Assembly (NCBI RefSeq): GCF_036248275.1
Contig: NZ_CP109181.1
Coordinates: 3,906,001 to 3,970,000, forward strand
Direction: 5' to 3'
Length of the DNA stretch: 64,000 nt
Origin: Streptomyces sp. NBC_01716
GTDB lineage: Bacteria; Actinomycetota; Actinomycetes; Streptomycetales; Streptomycetaceae
The notes beneath the pieces are model-generated. The model worked only from the letters and a program-made list of their open reading frames with translations, had not been told where the DNA came from and did not search any database. Below, one piece after another: positions 32,941 through 41,987 of the stretch. How positions within the stretch are numbered: the first letter of the stretch is position 1; the number at the start of each line of letters is the position of its first letter. A program made the translations under genes and the position numbers.

Positions 32941-35616
32941 CTACGGCGACTTCTCCAAAGAAGGCGCCCCCGCAAGAGGCCCGTCCTCCGCCGTCCCCGC
33001 ACGCGACCCCGGCTCCCGCTCCCGCGACGCCGGCCCCACGATCAGCCCGTCGCCCGCGCGGTCCACCCGTACCGTGTCGCCCTCCACGACCTCGCCCGCG
33101 AGGATCTCCTTCGCCAGCCGGTCGCCGATCGCGGTCTGGATCAGCCGGCGCAGCGGCCGCGCGCCGTACGCGGGGTCGTTGCCCTTGTCGGCGAGCCAGG
33201 CCAGGGCATCCGGCGTGATGTCGAGGGTGAGGCGGCGGTCCGCCAGCCGCTTGGCGAGCAGGCCGATCTGCAGATCGGCGATCCGGGCGAGCTCCTCCTT
33301 GGAGAGGGCGGAGAAGACCACGAGATCGTCCAGCCGGTTCAGGAACTCCGGCTTGAACGAGGCCCGTACGGCCTCCAGGACCTGCTGCTTCTTCGTCTCG
33401 GCCGAGGGGATCGGGTCGACCAGATACTGACTGCCGAGGTTCGACGTGAGGACCAGGATGGTGTTGCGGAAGTCCACCGTCCGCCCCTGGCCGTCGGTGA
33501 GCCGGCCGTCGTCCAGGACCTGGAGCAGGACGTCGAAGACCTCCGGGTGCGCCTTCTCGACCTCGTCCAGCAGGACCACGCTGTACGGCCTGCGGCGGAC
33601 GGCCTCGGTGAGCTGGCCGCCCTCCTCGTAGCCGACGTAACCGGGAGGCGCCCCGACGAGCCGCGCGACCGAGTGCTTCTCGCCGTACTCGCTCATGTCG
33701 ATACGGACCATGGCCCGCTCGTCGTCGAAGAGGAAGTCGGCCAGTGCCTTGGCCAGTTCGGTCTTGCCGACTCCGGTCGGTCCGAGGAAGAGGAACGAGC
33801 CCGTGGGCCGGTCCGGGTCCGCGATGCCCGCGCGGGTGCGCCGTACCGCGTCCGAGACCGCCTCGACCGCCTCTGTCTGACCGATCAGCCGGCGGCCGAG
33901 CTCCGCCTCCATACGGAGGAGCTTGCGCGTCTCGCCCTCCAGAAGCCGCCCGGCCGGGATCCCGGTCCACGACCCGACGACATCGGCGATCTCGTCCTCG
34001 CCGACCTCCTCCTTGACCATGGGGTCCTTGGCGGCCTCCTGCTCCGCCTCGGCGGCCTCCGCCAACTCCCGCTCCACGTCGGGGATCTCGGCGTACCGCA
34101 GCCTGGACGCGGTGGCGAGGTCCTGGTTCTCGACGTCGTTCTCCGCGCGGTCGGCCCGCATACGCAGATCGTCCAGCTTCTGCTTCAGCTCACCGACGCG
34201 GTTGAGGCCCTGCTTCTCCTTCTGCCAGCGCGCCTCCAGACCGCGCAGCTCCTCCTCACGGTCGGCGAGGTCACGGCGCAGCTTCTCCAGACGCTGCTTG
34301 GACGCGGCGTCCGACTCGTTCTTCAGCGCCAGCTCCTCCATACGGAGGCGGTCGACCGATCTGCGCAGTTCATCGATCTCGACGGGCGAGGAGTCGATCT
34401 CCATACGGCGGCGGGACGCGGCCTCGTCCACGAGGTCGATGGCCTTGTCGGGCAGGAAGCGGGAGGTGATGTAGCGGTCGGAGAGCGTGGCGGCGGCCAC
34501 GAGCGCCGCGTCGGCGATCTGCACCTTGTGGTGCGCCTCGTACCGGCCCTTGAGGCCGCGCAGGATCGCGATCGTGTCCTCGACGTTCGGTTCGGCGATC
34601 AGCACCTGCTGGAAGCGCCGTTCCAGCGCGGCGTCCTTCTCGATGCGCTCGCGGTACTCGTCGAGGGTCGTCGCGCCGACCATGCGCAGCTCGCCGCGCG
34701 CCAGCATGGGCTTGAGCATGTTGCCCGCGTCCATGGCGGAGTCGCCGCCGGCGCCCGCGCCCACGACGGTGTGCAGCTCGTCGATGAAGGTGATGATCTG
34801 CCCGTCGCTCTCCTTGATCTCGGACAGGACGGTCTTCAGCCGCTCCTCGAACTCGCCGCGGTACTTGGCGCCCGCGACCATCGCGCCCAGGTCCAGGGAG
34901 ACCAGCTTCTTGTTCTTCAGGGACTCCGGCACGTCGCCCTTGACGATGCGCTGCGCGAGCCCTTCCACGACGGCCGTCTTGCCGACGCCGGGCTCGCCGA
35001 TCAGTACGGGATTGTTCTTCGTACGGCGCGACAGCACCTGCACCACGCGGCGGATCTCCTGGTCCCGGCCGATGACCGGGTCGAGCTTGCCCTCCCGCGC
35101 GGCGGCCGTGAAATCGGTGCCGAACTTCTCCAGGGCCTTGTACTGGCCCTCCGGGTCAGGTGTGGTCACCCGGCGTCCTCCCCTTGCCTTCTCGAACGCG
35201 GCCTGCAACCTCTTCGCGCCGGCACCCTGCCGCTCCAGCAGGTCTCCGGCCGTGCCGCCCTCGGCCGCGATCCCGATGAGCAGATGCTCGGTGGAGACGT
35301 ACTCGTCGCCCAGCTTCTTCGCCCGCCTGGCGCCGTCGGTGACGACAGCGATCAGCCTGCTGTCGGGCGCGGGCGGGGCGACGGTGGAGCCCCGCACGCT
35401 GGGCCGCTCGGCCAGCAGCCGCTCCGCCCCGGACCGTACCTCGGCCTGGTCGGCGTCGACGGCGACGAGCAGGTCGGTGACGTTCTCGTTGTCCTGGCCC
35501 CCGAGCAGGGCCAAGAGCAGGTGCGCGGGTGTCAGTTCGGCATGGCCCGCCGACACCGCGCGCTCGGTGGCGGCGTTGAAGGCGTCCTTGCTCTTGTTCG
35601 TCAGCTCGGCGTCCAC
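32941..35616 (-). CDS. clpB: ClpB disaggregase chaperone
   Basis: The 891-residue Hsp100 ATPase works with DnaK to dissolve aggregates. The order is a Clp_N double repeat (residues 1-150), AAA1 with GEPGVGKTAVVEG, a long coiled-coil M domain (about 400-530, rich in E/K/L/R), AAA2 with GPTGVGKTELAKALA and the D2 small domain. The arrangement distinguishes it from ClpA/ClpC. The GTG at 35616 has GAGGAGGAG about 10 bases upstream and gives the canonical N-terminus. The HAIR site upstream places it under HspR, as in other Streptomyces. The 40-residue C-terminal tail beyond the D2 domain is variable. Confidence 0.97.
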   Translation of the reverse strand: MDAELTNKSKDAFNAATERAVSAGHAELTPAHLLLALLGGQDNENVTDLLVAVDADQAEVRSGAERLLAERPSVRGSTVAPPAPDSRLIAVVTDGARRAKKLGDEYVSTEHLLIGIAAEGGTAGDLLERQGAGAKRLQAAFEKARGGRRVTTPDPEGQYKALEKFGTDFTAAAREGKLDPVIGRDQEIRRVVQVLSRRTKNNPVLIGEPGVGKTAVVEGLAQRIVKGDVPESLKNKKLVSLDLGAMVAGAKYRGEFEERLKTVLSEIKESDGQIITFIDELHTVVGAGAGGDSAMDAGNMLKPMLARGELRMVGATTLDEYRERIEKDAALERRFQQVLIAEPNVEDTIAILRGLKGRYEAHHKVQIADAALVAAATLSDRYITSRFLPDKAIDLVDEAASRRRMEIDSSPVEIDELRRSVDRLRMEELALKNESDAASKQRLEKLRRDLADREEELRGLEARWQKEKQGLNRVGELKQKLDDLRMRADRAENDVENQDLATASRLRYAEIPDVERELAEAAEAEQEAAKDPMVKEEVGEDEIADVVGSWTGIPAGRLLEGETRKLLRMEAELGRRLIGQTEAVEAVSDAVRRTRAGIADPDRPTGSFLFLGPTGVGKTELAKALADFLFDDERAMVRIDMSEYGEKHSVARLVGAPPGYVGYEEGGQLTEAVRRRPYSVVLLDEVEKAHPEVFDVLLQVLDDGRLTDGQGRTVDFRNTILVLTSNLGSQYLVDPIPSAETKKQQVLEAVRASFKPEFLNRLDDLVVFSALSKEELARIADLQIGLLAKRLADRRLTLDITPDALAWLADKGNDPAYGARPLRRLIQTAIGDRLAKEILAGEVVEGDTVRVDRAGDGLIVGPASREREPGSRAGTAEDGPLAGAPSLEKSP

Positions 35617-35682
35617 GTGCGGTCTCTCCTCCTCGGCGCAGGGTCCGTCCCCAAAGAACCTGACCCACCCAACGTACGCAAA

Positions 35683-35703
35683 GTTGAGTCTATTCCACTC
35701 AAG
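35683..35703 (-). promoter_or_regulatory. HAIR operator (HspR site) of clpB
   Basis: GTTGAGT (35683-35689), a 7-base spacer and ACTCAAG (35697-35703) match the HAIR consensus CTTGAGT-N7-ACTCAAG with one mismatch. On the minus strand the site contains TTGAGT, a plausible -35 element, with CGTACG 18 bases further on, so bound HspR would block the polymerase. Confidence 0.9.
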
Positions 35704-35785
35704 CCCAAAGGAGACGCGTCCCGCTCCACCGACCAACTACCGCCGACCCGCGCCCCCGAGGCCATTACGCGCCTATTCTTCCGGC

Positions 35786-36190
35786 ATGGCCCAAGACGTA
35801 CGCGATCCCGACGCCGACTATCTCGCCTTCTGGCGCGAGCGCCACCTGTGCACCCTGACCACGCTCCGGCCGGACGGCACACCGCACGTGGTGCCGGTGG
35901 GCGTGACGTACGAGCCGGAGACCCGGCTGGCACGTGTCATCACCGGCAAGAACTCCACCAAGGCCGCGAACATCCTCGCGGCGGGCCCGGACGGGGCACG
36001 GGTGGCGGTCTGTCAGGTCCAGGGACGGCGCTGGGCGACCCTTGAGGGCGTCGCGACGGTACGGACAGAGGCGGGCAGGGTCGCGGACGCGGTAGGCCGT
36101 TACGCGGCCCGCTACGAGCGCACACCGGCACCCAACCCGGACCGGATCGTCATCGAGATCGCCGTCGACCGCGCGCTCGGCAGAGGATGA
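35786..36190 (+). CDS. PPOX-class F420/flavin-binding oxidoreductase
   Basis: The 134-residue split-barrel protein has LCTLTTLRPDGTPHVVPVGV at residues 21-40 and WATLEGVATVRTEAGRVADA in the second half, the pattern of pyridoxamine-5'-phosphate-oxidase-like proteins binding F420 or FMN. Actinobacterial relatives reduce various substrates; this one's substrate is unknown. No ribosome binding site precedes the ATG, and TATTCT lies six bases upstream, so the transcript is probably leaderless. It is divergent from clpB. Confidence 0.88.
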   Translation: MAQDVRDPDADYLAFWRERHLCTLTTLRPDGTPHVVPVGVTYEPETRLARVITGKNSTKAANILAAGPDGARVAVCQVQGRRWATLEGVATVRTEAGRVADAVGRYAARYERTPAPNPDRIVIEIAVDRALGRG

Positions 36191-36234
36191 CCGGCCCCGC
36201 GCGGTACGGCGGCGACCGGCCCGCACGAGGGCAG

Positions 36235-36279
36235 CACAGCGGCGCCATCGCGTTTCAGGTCCACGATGGCGCCGCTGTG
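36235..36279. terminator. Bidirectional terminator between convergent genes
   Basis: Perfect 16-bp arms (36235-36250 and 36264-36279), starting CACAGCGGCG, enclose a 13-base loop between the PPOX gene and the Rieske-like gene. Confidence 0.85.
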
Positions 36280-36321
36280 TGGGGGAAGCGCCCGAGCGAT
36301 CTACTACGACGGGGGAATCGC

Positions 36322-36642
36322 TCAGGCACTGCGGGGGGTGGCGGAAATGGTCTGTGGTTCGACCAGCTGATGGTCACGCTGGTCAAGATTTACGAAAATC
36401 ATGTCGTACCGAATCGCGCAGCGCACAGGCTGCGGCGCCCCCCGAGGCTTCCTCAGACACCGGTAGGCACGAACGTCCTCATCCTCCTCGCGGACGACGA
36501 CCACGGGCTCACCGAACAGGGTGACCATCAACGAGTCACCACGGTGAGGGATCGCCGTGACGAGATCGATGAAGTGCCATCCCGACCGGTAGGCCGAAGC
36601 CATCTCTCGCCGAAAGACCCTGTCGTCCGGCGGGACAGTCAT
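36322..36642 (-). CDS. Small Rieske-like protein lacking the iron-sulfur ligands
   Basis: The 106-residue protein looks like the N-terminal part of a Rieske ring-hydroxylating oxygenase: GEPVVVVREEDEDVRAYRCL, then RGAPQPVRCAIRYDMIFVNL. In true Rieske domains the first ligand pair is C-x-H and the second C-x2-H. Here these read C-L-R and C-A-I-R, so both histidines are replaced by arginine and a [2Fe-2S] cluster is unlikely. Its ATG overlaps the stop of the secreted-peptide gene (ATGA), showing translational coupling. The resemblance is by eye and could be coincidental; a novel small family is the alternative. Confidence 0.6.
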   Translation of the reverse strand: MTVPPDDRVFRREMASAYRSGWHFIDLVTAIPHRGDSLMVTLFGEPVVVVREEDEDVRAYRCLRKPRGAPQPVRCAIRYDMIFVNLDQRDHQLVEPQTISATPRSA

Positions 36643-36806
36643 GCGCCCAAGTCCACCGGTGCGCTGTCCCAGGAGGGATCACTCGGCAGAGCCTTGACGG
36701 CGGACACAGACGCACTGTCCGCCGAGGGGGTGCCACCCGCGACGAGCGAGCCCGTCACGGCCACCGCAAAAGCAAGTACGCAAAACGCGCGAGCCATCCT
36801 CTTCAT
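36639..36806 (-). CDS. Small secreted peptide, 55 residues
   Basis: It has a basic start (MKRMAR), a hydrophobic core (AFCVLAFAVAVTGSLVAGG) and a likely Sec cleavage region before PSADSASVSA. The mature part is about 25-30 residues, ending PSDPSWDSAPVDLGA. GGAG sits about 9 bases before the ATG. The last four bases overlap the start of the Rieske-like gene. The family is not recognised. A signalling peptide, a RiPP-like precursor or a cell-surface micro-protein are all possible. The LuxR-type regulator gene starts 128 bases away in the opposite direction. Confidence 0.65.
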   Translation of the reverse strand: MKRMARAFCVLAFAVAVTGSLVAGGTPSADSASVSAVKALPSDPSWDSAPVDLGA

Positions 36807-36901
36807 GGACGATCTCCACCCCATTCTGATCACTATCCTCCCCCCGCGACTAAGACGATGGACCACGCAGAACGCTTCCACCAGCGAGCACAGGCATCAT
36901 G

Positions 36902-36917
36902 TTCCTGTAATTCAGGA
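36902..36917. promoter_or_regulatory. Palindrome upstream of the first LuxR-type regulator
   Basis: TTCCTGTAATTCAGGA has perfect TCCTG/CAGGA arms and ends 17 bases before the ATG at 36935. A related sequence lies 16 bases before the start of the paralogous gene at 38098. It may also serve the divergent secreted-peptide gene. Confidence 0.6.
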
Positions 36918-36934
36918 CCCTGAGGGGGTGTCAA

Positions 36935-37918
36935 ATGCAGTCAAGTCAGGGAATTGACGGACATAGGCATGGGCCCGGCGAACTATGCGAAGCCGGCAAA
37001 AACCTCTACGCGGCAGCTCTACGTTCCGGCCGGCTGTCCCGGTCCGAGGTGGAGAGCGCGCCCTGCCTGCTCGCCCTCGCACTGCTGCGCCCGGACCCGG
37101 ACGATGCCCAGTGGCTCCGGCCGGTATCCCCGTCGATCGCGCTCAACCAGCTCACGCATCCCCTTGAGCGGGAGATCCAGGAGCGACGCCAGCTCGCCAT
37201 GTCGCTGGCGGAGACCTTCGAACCGTTCATGACGCTCACCGCCATGGACCCGTCAGCCACGCACGCGATCACCGTGCTCGAAGGGCTGAGCCTCATCAAC
37301 TCCACCCTGGACCGGGTCACCGCGGAGTGCACCGAGGAACTGCTCACCGTCCAGCCCGGCAGCGGACGGAAACCGGGCTCCCAGGAGGAGGCCCTGCGCC
37401 GGGTCCGCCCGCTGATAGACAGCGGCGTGAAGATGCGGACCCTGTATCAGCACACGGCCAGGCACCATCCCGCCACACTCGCCTACGTGGAACGGGTCGC
37501 GCCGCACGGGGTGGAGGTGCGCACGCTTGAGGAGATCATCGAGCGTCTCATCATCGTCGACCGCAAAGTGGCCTTCGTACCGGCCCGCAGCGACCGCAGG
37601 ATCGCCCTGGAACTCCGCCACGAGGGGCTCGTGCAGTATCTCGTGGGCGTCTTCGAGCAGTTCTGGCTCCACGGAACTCCCTGGGACGAGCAGTTGTCGT
37701 ACGCGCCGGAGATCGACGGCATCACCAGCATCCAGCGCTCCATCGCCAAACTCCTCATCGACGGCCACGTGGACGAGGCCATCGCACGCCGACTCGGCAT
37801 GAACGTCCGCACCTGCCGCGCGCACATCGCCAAGCTGAGCACCACACTCGGCAGCGGCAGCCGCGCCCAACTCGGCTACCTGATCGCCCAGTCGGGAATC
37901 CTGGACCAGGATCACTGA
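36935..37918 (+). CDS. LuxR-type C-terminal HTH regulator (paralog 1)
   Basis: The 327-residue regulator has a helical N-terminal part (1-235) with segments like ERLIIVDRKVAFVPARSDRR that resemble the effector region of TrmB/LuxR mosaic regulators. The C-terminal helix-turn-helix (about 255-320) is AIARRLGMNVRTCRAHIAKL. GAGGGGG lies seven bases before the ATG. There is no receiver domain, so it is not a phospho-switched regulator. The gene at 38098 is a clear paralog. A palindrome in the leader suggests autoregulation. The likely targets are the adjacent small genes. Confidence 0.85.
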   Translation: MQSSQGIDGHRHGPGELCEAGKNLYAAALRSGRLSRSEVESAPCLLALALLRPDPDDAQWLRPVSPSIALNQLTHPLEREIQERRQLAMSLAETFEPFMTLTAMDPSATHAITVLEGLSLINSTLDRVTAECTEELLTVQPGSGRKPGSQEEALRRVRPLIDSGVKMRTLYQHTARHHPATLAYVERVAPHGVEVRTLEEIIERLIIVDRKVAFVPARSDRRIALELRHEGLVQYLVGVFEQFWLHGTPWDEQLSYAPEIDGITSIQRSIAKLLIDGHVDEAIARRLGMNVRTCRAHIAKLSTTLGSGSRAQLGYLIAQSGILDQDH

Positions 37919-38065
37919 CTGTTGGGCCCTGCTGAAAGTACGTGAGGGAGGCCCTGACCACGCCGGGAGGTGGCGCGGCCACGGCGCCTGGGTGCGCTCC
38001 GGGAGTTGACCACTCCCAGCCACCGACAACGATCCCCCAGTAGTTAGAATCCCACCACCGCCATA

Positions 38066-38081
38066 TTCCTGCATTGCAGAA
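38066..38081. promoter_or_regulatory. Palindrome upstream of the second LuxR-type regulator
   Basis: TTCCTGCATTGCAGAA is a near copy of the 36902-36917 site (TTCCTG-N-A-N-T-N-CAG-R-A) and lies 16 bases before the ATG. A TAGAAT hexamer at 38045-38050 could be the -10 box, putting the palindrome just after the transcription start. Confidence 0.6.
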
Positions 38082-38097
38082 AAAGGGGGGTCCCGAA

Positions 38098-39068
38098 ATG
38101 GCAGGAATCAGACCAAGACCCTCGCATCCTCACAGCAGTCGGGAACTGTGCGACACGGGTGTACGGCTGTACACGGAGGCCCTGCGCAACGGCGGGATCG
38201 ATCGCGCCGAACTGACGGCAGCCCCTTGCCTGATGGACATGGCGCTGCTGCACCCCGACCCCATGGACGCCTCGTTGCTGCGCCCCGTACCTCCGTCGGC
38301 GGCCTTGGCGCATCTGCTGCTGCCCATCACCCGGGAGATCCACGAACGCGTACGGCTCACAACCGTCCTGGCCGACTCCCTGGCCCCCCTGACGGCGGTA
38401 CCGAGCGGGGACCCCAACCTCTCCATCACCGTCCTCGAAGGAAAGCCGCTCATCGCCTCCGTCCTGACGAGGCAGCGGCCGCCGCGACGTCGGAAATCCT
38501 GACGGCCCAGCCCGGCGGCAACCGCACGAAGGCCTCACTGGAGCAGGGGCTCAGGAACTCTCTCGCGGCCATCGAGCGGGGCGCCCGGCTACGCCACATC
38601 TACCAGCACCCGGCGCGCTACAACCCACACCTCAAGGACTACATGACGTGCGTGCCGGCCGACCGGTTGGAGGTACGCACCGTCGAGCAGACGGTCGAGC
38701 GGCTGATCATCATCGACCGCGAACTGGCGCTCATCCCCGCCAACACCGCACGCACGACCGCACTGGAGATCCGGCACCCCGCCCTGGTGACCTACCTCGT
38801 CCGGGTCTACGAGGTCCTGTGGGCACACGGCACTCCGCTGACGGAGCACCTCACACCAACGTCGCCCCACACCCCGGTCACATCGGTCCAACAGAGCATC
38901 GCCCGCCTCCTCGTCGAAGGAACCACCGACGAGGTGGTGGCCCGCCGGATGGGCATCAGCGTCCGCACCTGCCGCTCCCACATAGCCAAACTGATGCAGG
39001 CCCTGGGCGCCTCCAGCCGCACCCACCTCGGCGCCCTGCTGATCCAGTCGGGCCTGGTCGACCCGTAG
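38098..39068 (+). pseudogene. LuxR-type regulator (paralog 2), broken by a one-base deletion
   Basis: Two reading frames together give a protein of about 323 residues that aligns over its length with the regulator at 36935. Frame one runs from the ATG at 38098 to VLEGKPLIASVL. After position 38466 the match continues in the next frame as DEAAAAATSEILTAQPGG, so one base (a G in CTG[G]ACGAG) is missing. Without it the first frame stops at 38502. The C-terminal helix-turn-helix VVARRMGISVRTCRSHIAKL is intact. GGGGGG precedes the ATG. This is either a recent inactivation or a sequencing error. Confidence 0.8.
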
Positions 39069-39076
39069 GGACCCGT

Positions 39077-39340
39077 TCAGTCCGACTCGCTGTTCCTGTC
39101 GGGGAAAGCAAGCTTGAGAAAAACGAGAAGCAGTGAGATCAACGTGCCAGGACCTGCGCAGAACACCACCGCTGGGCCCAACTGGGTGAATACCACGGCG
39201 TACAGCCATGCGGCAGCTCCGACCGCGACATGGCCGACGAGAAGGTGTGTCGCGAAACGCGTTTCCCTCATCGCGAGGAACGGCAACAGAGTCCACGCCA
39301 TCGCCAGGGCCAGGTACACGAGCGGCACAAGGGCCATCAC
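39077..39340 (-). CDS. Small membrane protein, unknown function
   Basis: The 87-residue protein has three predicted membrane helices: residues 2-23 (ALVPLVYLALAMAWTLLPFL), 32-50 (LLVGHVAVGAAAWLYAVVF) and 56-76 (AVVFCAGPGTLISLLLVFL). The C-terminal tail is short and polar. The family is not recognised. It converges with the broken regulator gene, the stops being eight bases apart. Confidence 0.65.
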   Translation of the reverse strand: MMALVPLVYLALAMAWTLLPFLAMRETRFATHLLVGHVAVGAAAWLYAVVFTQLGPAVVFCAGPGTLISLLLVFLKLAFPDRNSESD

Positions 39341-39496
39341 CGAGGACCTGTTCTGTTGACCTCGGCGACCTTGCGGCCGGCCTCACCGACGGGTCTCTTC
39401 CTCAAGACGGCTGTCCCTTCGCTCCGCGAAGACGCTGGCACAAAGCGGTTGGTGCCGAACGGCCGGACCGGTCGAGGAAGCCGGCGAAAGACGGAA

Positions 39497-39536
39497 GGCC
39501 CGGTGCCCGCTGGATCTCTCCAGGGGGCACCGGGCC
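39497..39536 (-). terminator. Terminator of the dnaK operon
   Basis: GGCCCGGTGCCC (39497-39508) pairs with GGGCACCGGGCC (39525-39536). The loop itself holds CTGG/CCAG. It lies 24 bases beyond the hspR stop. Confidence 0.85.
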
Positions 39537-39560
39537 CTCCTCCCCGTCAAGCTCCTGGAC

Positions 39561-40046
39561 CTAGTCCGACGACAGCTTCGGCTTCGGCCGCCACACCACC
39601 AGCGCGCTCGTCTGCTGCACGTCCTGGTACGGCACCAGGTCCCGGCGGTACGACGCGTGGACCTGGGCCTCGCGTTGGCGCATCGCCGCCGCCGCGCCGT
39701 CCACCGCCGCGCCCAGTTCGGCGACGCGTGCCTGCAACGCCGCGACCTGGTTCTCCAGTTCGATGATGCGCTTGATTCCGGCCAGGTTGATGCCCTCGTC
39801 CTGCGACAACTGCTGCACCTGGCGGAGCAGTTCGATGTCGCGCGCCGAGTAGCGCCTGCCCCGGCCCGCCGTACGGTCCGGCGAGACAAGGCCCAGCCGG
39901 TCGTACTGGCGCAGGGTCTGCGGATGCAGACCCGACAGTTGGGCCGCCACCGAGATGACGTACACCGGCGATTCTTCGGTCAGTTCGAAGCTCGGATTGA
40001 ACGATGAGCGCGGTCGACGCCGCCCGACCCCGTCCATTGGAGTCAC
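39561..40046 (-). CDS. hspR: Heat-shock repressor HspR
   Basis: The 161-residue MerR-family repressor binds HAIR sites, with DnaK as corepressor in Streptomyces. The helix-turn-helix YVISVAAQLSGLHPQTLRQY is at about residues 29-48, the wing GRGRRYSARDIELL follows, and a coiled-coil (NQVAALQARVAEL) dimerises it. Its GTG start overlaps the dnaJ stop (GTGA), so it is the last gene of the dnaK operon and is autoregulated. HAIR sites before dnaK and clpB are its targets in this window. Confidence 0.97.
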   Translation of the reverse strand: MTPMDGVGRRRPRSSFNPSFELTEESPVYVISVAAQLSGLHPQTLRQYDRLGLVSPDRTAGRGRRYSARDIELLRQVQQLSQDEGINLAGIKRIIELENQVAALQARVAELGAAVDGAAAAMRQREAQVHASYRRDLVPYQDVQQTSALVVWRPKPKLSSD

Positions 40047-41251
40047 GCTCCCTTCGCTGCCTGGAACAGCTCGTCCCGCGGGTTCTCCCCCGCGGTCGCC
40101 TTCCGGTAACTCTCCAGCGCGTCACGGGCCTCGGCGCCGAGTTCCTTGGGCACGACCACCTCGACGGTGACCAGGAGGTCGCCACGGGTGCCGTCCTTGC
40201 GTACGGCGCCCTTCCCCCGGGCGCGCATCGTACGGCCGTTGGGCGTGCCCGCGGGCAGTTTCAGGGTGACCGGCGGCCCGCCCAGCGTCGGGACCTTGAC
40301 CTCGCCGCCGAGCGTCGCCTCCACGAAGGTGACCGGCACCGTGACGGTGAGGTTGTCGTCCTTGCGGCCGAAGACCGGGTGCGAGCCGACGTGGACCACC
40401 ACGTACAAATCGCCCGCCGGACCGCCGCGCTCACCGGGAGCGCCCTTGCCGCGCAGCCGGATCCGCTGGCTGTCGCTGACGCCCGCCGGGATGCGGACCT
40501 GCATGGTCCGTGAGGACTTGGCACGGCCGCTGCCCTTGCAGACCTCACAGGGGTCCTGGGCGATCAGCCCGCGGCCCTTGCAGTCCACGCACGGATCGGT
40601 CAGCGAGAAGCCGCCGCCCGTGCCGCGCGACACCTGTCCGGTACCCACGCAGGTCGGGCAGACCCGCGGCGAGCCGTTCTTGTCGCCGGTGCCCGAACAC
40701 GCCTTGCAGGGCGCCTGGCTGGACATCCGCAGCGGGACCGTGGCCCCGTCGACCGCCTCGGTGAAGCTGAGCGTCACCTCGGACTCGATGTCCTGGCCGC
40801 GGCGCGGCTGCGTACGCGCACCGGTGCCGGGACCGCCCCGGTTGAAGAGGCCGCCGAACACGTCCCCGAGCCCGCCGCCGAAGCCGCCCGCGCCGCCCTG
40901 GCCCTGAGGTCCTCCGCCGCCGCCCTGCGGGCCGCCTCCGAAGAGGTCGCCCAGGTCGAAGTTGAAGGACCCGCCGCCACCGGTCCCGGGGCCGGTCCGG
41001 AAGCCGCCGCCGTTGCCGAAGAGCGAGCGCGCCTCGTCGTACTCCTTGCGCCGCTTGGGGTCGCCGAGCACGTCGTTGGCCTCGGAGATCTCCTTGAAGC
41101 GCTCCTCGGCCTTGGCGTCACCCTTGTTGGCGTCCGGGTGGAACTCGCGGGCGAGTTTCCGGTACGCCTTCTTGATCTCGGCCTCGGTGGCGTCCTTGGG
41201 GACGCCGAGAACCTTGTAGTAGTCCTTCTCCACGAAGTCCTTGGTACTCAT
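40043..41251 (-). CDS. dnaJ: Chaperone DnaJ
   Basis: The 402-residue co-chaperone of DnaK has a J domain (residues 5-75) with the essential HPD in LAREFHPDANKGD. A long Gly/Phe-rich region (about 85-155) follows. Four CxxCxGxG zinc motifs come next: CKACSGTG, CPTCVGTG, CVDCKGRG and CEVCKGSG. The C-terminal substrate domains complete it. It is third in the dnaK-grpE-dnaJ-hspR operon. Confidence 0.98.
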   Translation of the reverse strand: MSTKDFVEKDYYKVLGVPKDATEAEIKKAYRKLAREFHPDANKGDAKAEERFKEISEANDVLGDPKRRKEYDEARSLFGNGGGFRTGPGTGGGGSFNFDLGDLFGGGPQGGGGGPQGQGGAGGFGGGLGDVFGGLFNRGGPGTGARTQPRRGQDIESEVTLSFTEAVDGATVPLRMSSQAPCKACSGTGDKNGSPRVCPTCVGTGQVSRGTGGGFSLTDPCVDCKGRGLIAQDPCEVCKGSGRAKSSRTMQVRIPAGVSDSQRIRLRGKGAPGERGGPAGDLYVVVHVGSHPVFGRKDDNLTVTVPVTFVEATLGGEVKVPTLGGPPVTLKLPAGTPNGRTMRARGKGAVRKDGTRGDLLVTVEVVVPKELGAEARDALESYRKATAGENPRDELFQAAKGA

Positions 41252-41313
41252 TCCCGACGTCCCTCCTCACTGCCCGTCATGCGTACTGCCCGTCCGTACC
41301 GCTGTCGCGCACG

Positions 41314-41987
41314 TCAGCCCTCGTCCGGGCCACCGCTCTCCTCGTCCGTGTCCGGCTCGTCGGCGGTCTTCGCCTTCTCCCCGGGCTGGGCCCCCGGCTG
41401 GGGCTCCGCCACGGCGACGCGGGCGGGCCTGATGGTCCGCTCGCCGAACCGGTACCCAGGCTGCAGGATCGCGACGCACGTGTCCTCGGTGACATCCGGC
41501 GCGTAGCTGTGCATCAGGGCTTCGTGGATCGTCGGGTCGAAGGGCTCGCCCTCCTTGCCGAACTGCTGGAGACCCATCTTCGCGGCCACCGTTTCGAGCG
41601 ATTCCGCCACCGACTTGAACCCGCCCACCAGCTCGGCGTGTTCACGGGCGCGCCCGATGTCGTCGAGCACGGGCAGGAGCTCGGTCAGAAGGCTCGCGAC
41701 GGCGATCTCCTTGACCGTGACCCGGTCCCGCTCGACCCGGCGGCGGTAGTTCTGGTACTCGGCCTGAAGCCGCTGGAGGTCTGCCGTGCGCTCACCGAGC
41801 GCCGTACGGACCTGGTCCAGCTGTGCGATCAGGGCGATCTGTGTGGCGTCCTGCTGTACGTCCCCGGCCGGGGACGCCGGGCCCGGCTCCTTGGCGGAGC
41901 CAGGCGCGGCGGCCTTCGGCGCGGCGTCTTCGGGGGTGGCGCCGGAAGGGACGTCGGGCTCCTCCTCGAAGCCCGGAGTCTCCTCCG

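Noticed and set aside
33547..36045. 832-codon frame opposite clpB
   Set aside because: Antisense to a well-conserved chaperone; it covers the HAIR site and has no recognisable domain.
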